A DNA stretch of 6,229 bases, taken from contig JANXVQ010000979.1 of the NCBI GenBank assembly GCA_025351545.1, forward strand, positions 1 through 6,229, written 5' to 3'. The stretch is from Spirosoma sp. Its GTDB lineage: Bacteria > Bacteroidota > Bacteroidia > Cytophagales > Spirosomataceae. Below are positions 4,652 through 6,229 of the stretch, in pieces. Under the pieces are notes generated by a model that saw only the letters and a list, made by a program, of their open reading frames with translations, ran no database searches and was not told where the DNA came from. Position 1 is the stretch's first letter; each line of letters starts with the position of its first letter. Position numbers and translations under genes: made by a program.

Positions 4652-6229
4652 TTAAGCCATAGCAAATTTACCCTGGTTGCGTTTCCGCTCGTTTTCGTCC
4701 AGGTAAACTTTACGAATCCGCATCGACTTCGGTGTCACTTCAAGATACTCATCCTTCTGAATATATTCCATTGACTCTTCGAGCGAGAACGAGATTTTCG
4801 GTGCAATCCGAACGTTGGTGTCCGAACCAGAAGCCCGCATGTTGGTCAATTGTTTAGCCGTTTGCACGTTCACCACAATATCATTCTGGCGGTTATGTTC
4901 GCCAATTACCATACCTGTGTAAATTTCGTCGCCCGGTTCAACGAAGAACGAACCCCGATCCTGAAGTTTGTCAATTGAGTAAGCCGTAGCCTGTCCGCTG
5001 GTCATCGAAATCAACGAGCCGTTAATACGCTCAGGAATTGGACCTTTATATTCCTGGTACTCCTTAAACCGGTGACTCATCACAGCTTCGCCAAATGTAG
5101 CGGTCAGGACGTTGGAACGCAACCCGATCAAACCACGCGATGGAATTTCAAACTCAAGGTGCTGCAAGTCTCCTTTTGGCTCCATGATCAGCAATTCGCC
5201 TTTTCGTTGAGTAGCTAATTCGATAACCTTTCCGGCTGTCTCTTCCGGCACATCCACCACAAGGGTTTCAATCGGTTCCAGTTTATGACCCTTTTCGTCT
5301 TCTTTATATAGAACCTGTGGCTGACCAACCTGCAATTCGTATCCTTCGCGACGCATGGTTTCAATCAGAACCGACAAGTGAAGAATACCCCGACCGTAGA
5401 CCAGGAAACGGTCTTCGCTGTCGGTAGCTTCTACACGCAGAGCCAGGTTTTTCTCGATTTCTTTGTAAAGCCGTTCACGTAAATGACGTGATGTCACAAA
5501 CTTACCTTCCTTACCGTAGAAAGGCGAGTTGTTGATCGTGAACAGCATGTTCATCGTTGGCTCATCCACCGAAATCCGGGGCAGTGCTTCCGGATTTTCA
5601 ACATCCGTCAGCGTATCACCGATTTCGAATTCTTCAAGACCCGTGACGGCACAAATATCACCACAGGCAACTTCGGTTACTTTGACTTTACCAAGACCTT
5701 CAAAGGATTGAAGTTCTTTGATTTTCACTTTCTTCACCGTCCCATCCGACTTGATCAGGGCCATATTAGCTCCTTCTTTCAGCGTTCCGCGATGCACACG
5801 CCCGATAGCAATCCGACCAACGAAGGTTGAATAGTCAAGCGAGGTGATCTGCATTTGCGGCATGCCTTCGTTCATAGGCGCTGGCGGAATGTTTTCAACA
5901 ATAGTATCGAGCAGATACGTAATGTTGTCAGTTGGATTTTTCCAATCCGGTCCCATCCAGCCTTGTTTACTAGAACCGTAAACTGTAGGGAAATCTAATT
6001 GATCTTCGTTAGCACCTAAGTTAAAGAACAAGTCAAATACACCATCGTGCACTTCATCAGGACGACAATTCGGTTTATCTACTTTATTAATAACCAATAA
6101 AGCTTTTTTACCAGCTTCAATAGCTTTTTGCAACACGAAACGCGTTTGAGGCATTGGCCCTTCAAAAGCATCTACTAATACAATAACACCGTCAGCCATG
6201 TTCATTACACGCTCTACTTCACCTCCAAA
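4652..6229 (-). CDS. typA: Translational GTPase TypA/BipA (N-terminus beyond the right edge)
   Basis: TypA is a ribosome-binding GTPase of the EF-G/LepA superfamily in the cytoplasm, linked to 50S subunit assembly and to growth under cold and other stress. The window holds the last 525 residues; the frame stays open to base 6229, where it reads FGGEVERVMNMADG, the sequence just after the DTPGH (G3) motif. About 75-85 residues, including the P-loop and switch I, are therefore outside, judging from a family length near 600. Visible in order: rest of the G domain with G4 NKVD (residues 48-51) and the G5 region GSSKQGW (about 85-91) followed by a Bacteroidota-type MGPDWKNPTDN stretch; beta-barrel domain II (about 125-220, GRIAIGRVHRGTLKEG); the EF-G-like domain III (SPFYGKEGKF, GRGILHLSVLIETMRREGYE); domain V (GDLQHLEFEIPSRGLIGLR); and the TypA-specific C-terminal domain (SGQATAYSIDKLQDRG, GMVIGEHNR), ending VYLDENERKR plus a short tail. 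The reading frame is intact in the window. The Met at 6205 is internal, not the start. Confidence 0.97.
   Translation of the reverse strand, partial: FGGEVERVMNMADGVIVLVDAFEGPMPQTRFVLQKAIEAGKKALLVINKVDKPNCRPDEVHDGVFDLFFNLGANEDQLDFPTVYGSSKQGWMGPDWKNPTDNITYLLDTIVENIPPAPMNEGMPQMQITSLDYSTFVGRIAIGRVHRGTLKEGANMALIKSDGTVKKVKIKELQSFEGLGKVKVTEVACGDICAVTGLEEFEIGDTLTDVENPEALPRISVDEPTMNMLFTINNSPFYGKEGKFVTSRHLRERLYKEIEKNLALRVEATDSEDRFLVYGRGILHLSVLIETMRREGYELQVGQPQVLYKEDEKGHKLEPIETLVVDVPEETAGKVIELATQRKGELLIMEPKGDLQHLEFEIPSRGLIGLRSNVLTATFGEAVMSHRFKEYQEYKGPIPERINGSLISMTSGQATAYSIDKLQDRGSFFVEPGDEIYTGMVIGEHNRQNDIVVNVQTAKQLTNMRASGSDTNVRIAPKISFSLEESMEYIQKDEYLEVTPKSMRIRKVYLDENERKRNQGKFAMA

Noticed and set aside
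5529..5711. Open frame of 60 codons on the + strand
   Set aside because: It is antisense to the well conserved domain II/III region of typA and has no supporting signal.
6203..6205. ATG as the start of the typA gene
   Set aside because: The frame continues upstream to the window edge with FGGEVERV, a conserved TypA sequence, so this Met is internal and the gene is partial.
1..6229. CRISPR array, tRNA, insertion sequence or phage remnant
   Set aside because: Reading both strands showed no regular direct repeats with spacers, no cloverleaf-like segment with a TTCGA-type arm, and no transposase or integrase motif; all longer frames are accounted for.

Overview
The window looks like chromosomal DNA from a Bacteroidota bacterium, most likely of the Cytophagales/Spirosomaceae type (Spirosoma or a relative). 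This is an inference from several things. The TypA has the GSSKQGW-MGPDWKNPTDN form of the G5 region that I associate with Bacteroidota. There is a cluster of small lipocalin-like lipoproteins beside an LVIVD-repeat lipoprotein. Two outer-membrane beta-barrels end in an aromatic residue. Clear Shine-Dalgarno sequences are absent before the starts. GC is roughly 45-50% by eye. No rRNA, tRNA, CRISPR, transposase, phage gene or attachment site is visible.

Layout, left to right. (1) Positions 1-1272, +: the 3' part of a gene for an envelope protein with a long disordered N-terminal region and a C-terminal outer-membrane beta-barrel; its 5' end is outside the window. (2) Positions 1405-1851 and 1854-2285, +: two small lipoproteins of lipocalin-like appearance, 2 bases apart, followed by a good intrinsic terminator (2314-2352). 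(3) Positions 2416-3705, +: a 429-residue LVIVD-repeat lipoprotein with seven recognisable repeat cores, followed 8 bases later by a small secreted beta-barrel protein (3714-4295). (4) A 17-bp AT-rich palindrome (4303-4319), then a very small gene for a 66-residue protein with an N-terminal hydrophobic segment (4369-4569). (5) A perfect 21-bp stem (4588-4633) that serves as a bidirectional terminator between the + strand genes and the convergent gene. (6) Positions 4652-6229, -: most of typA/bipA, the ribosome-associated translational GTPase, whose N-terminal codons lie beyond the right edge.

The + strand genes form an envelope-protein block. All five larger products are predicted to be exported: three lipoproteins and two outer-membrane barrels. 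The LVIVD propeller and the barrel downstream are almost certainly co-transcribed and may act together at the outer membrane, but nothing in the sequence gives a substrate. The typA gene is a housekeeping gene that happens to converge on this block. I found no defence, mobile or biosynthetic system. The least explained items are the LVIVD-barrel pair, the GGWW/Ser-rich insertion in the LVIVD protein, the tiny exported protein and the palindrome before it.
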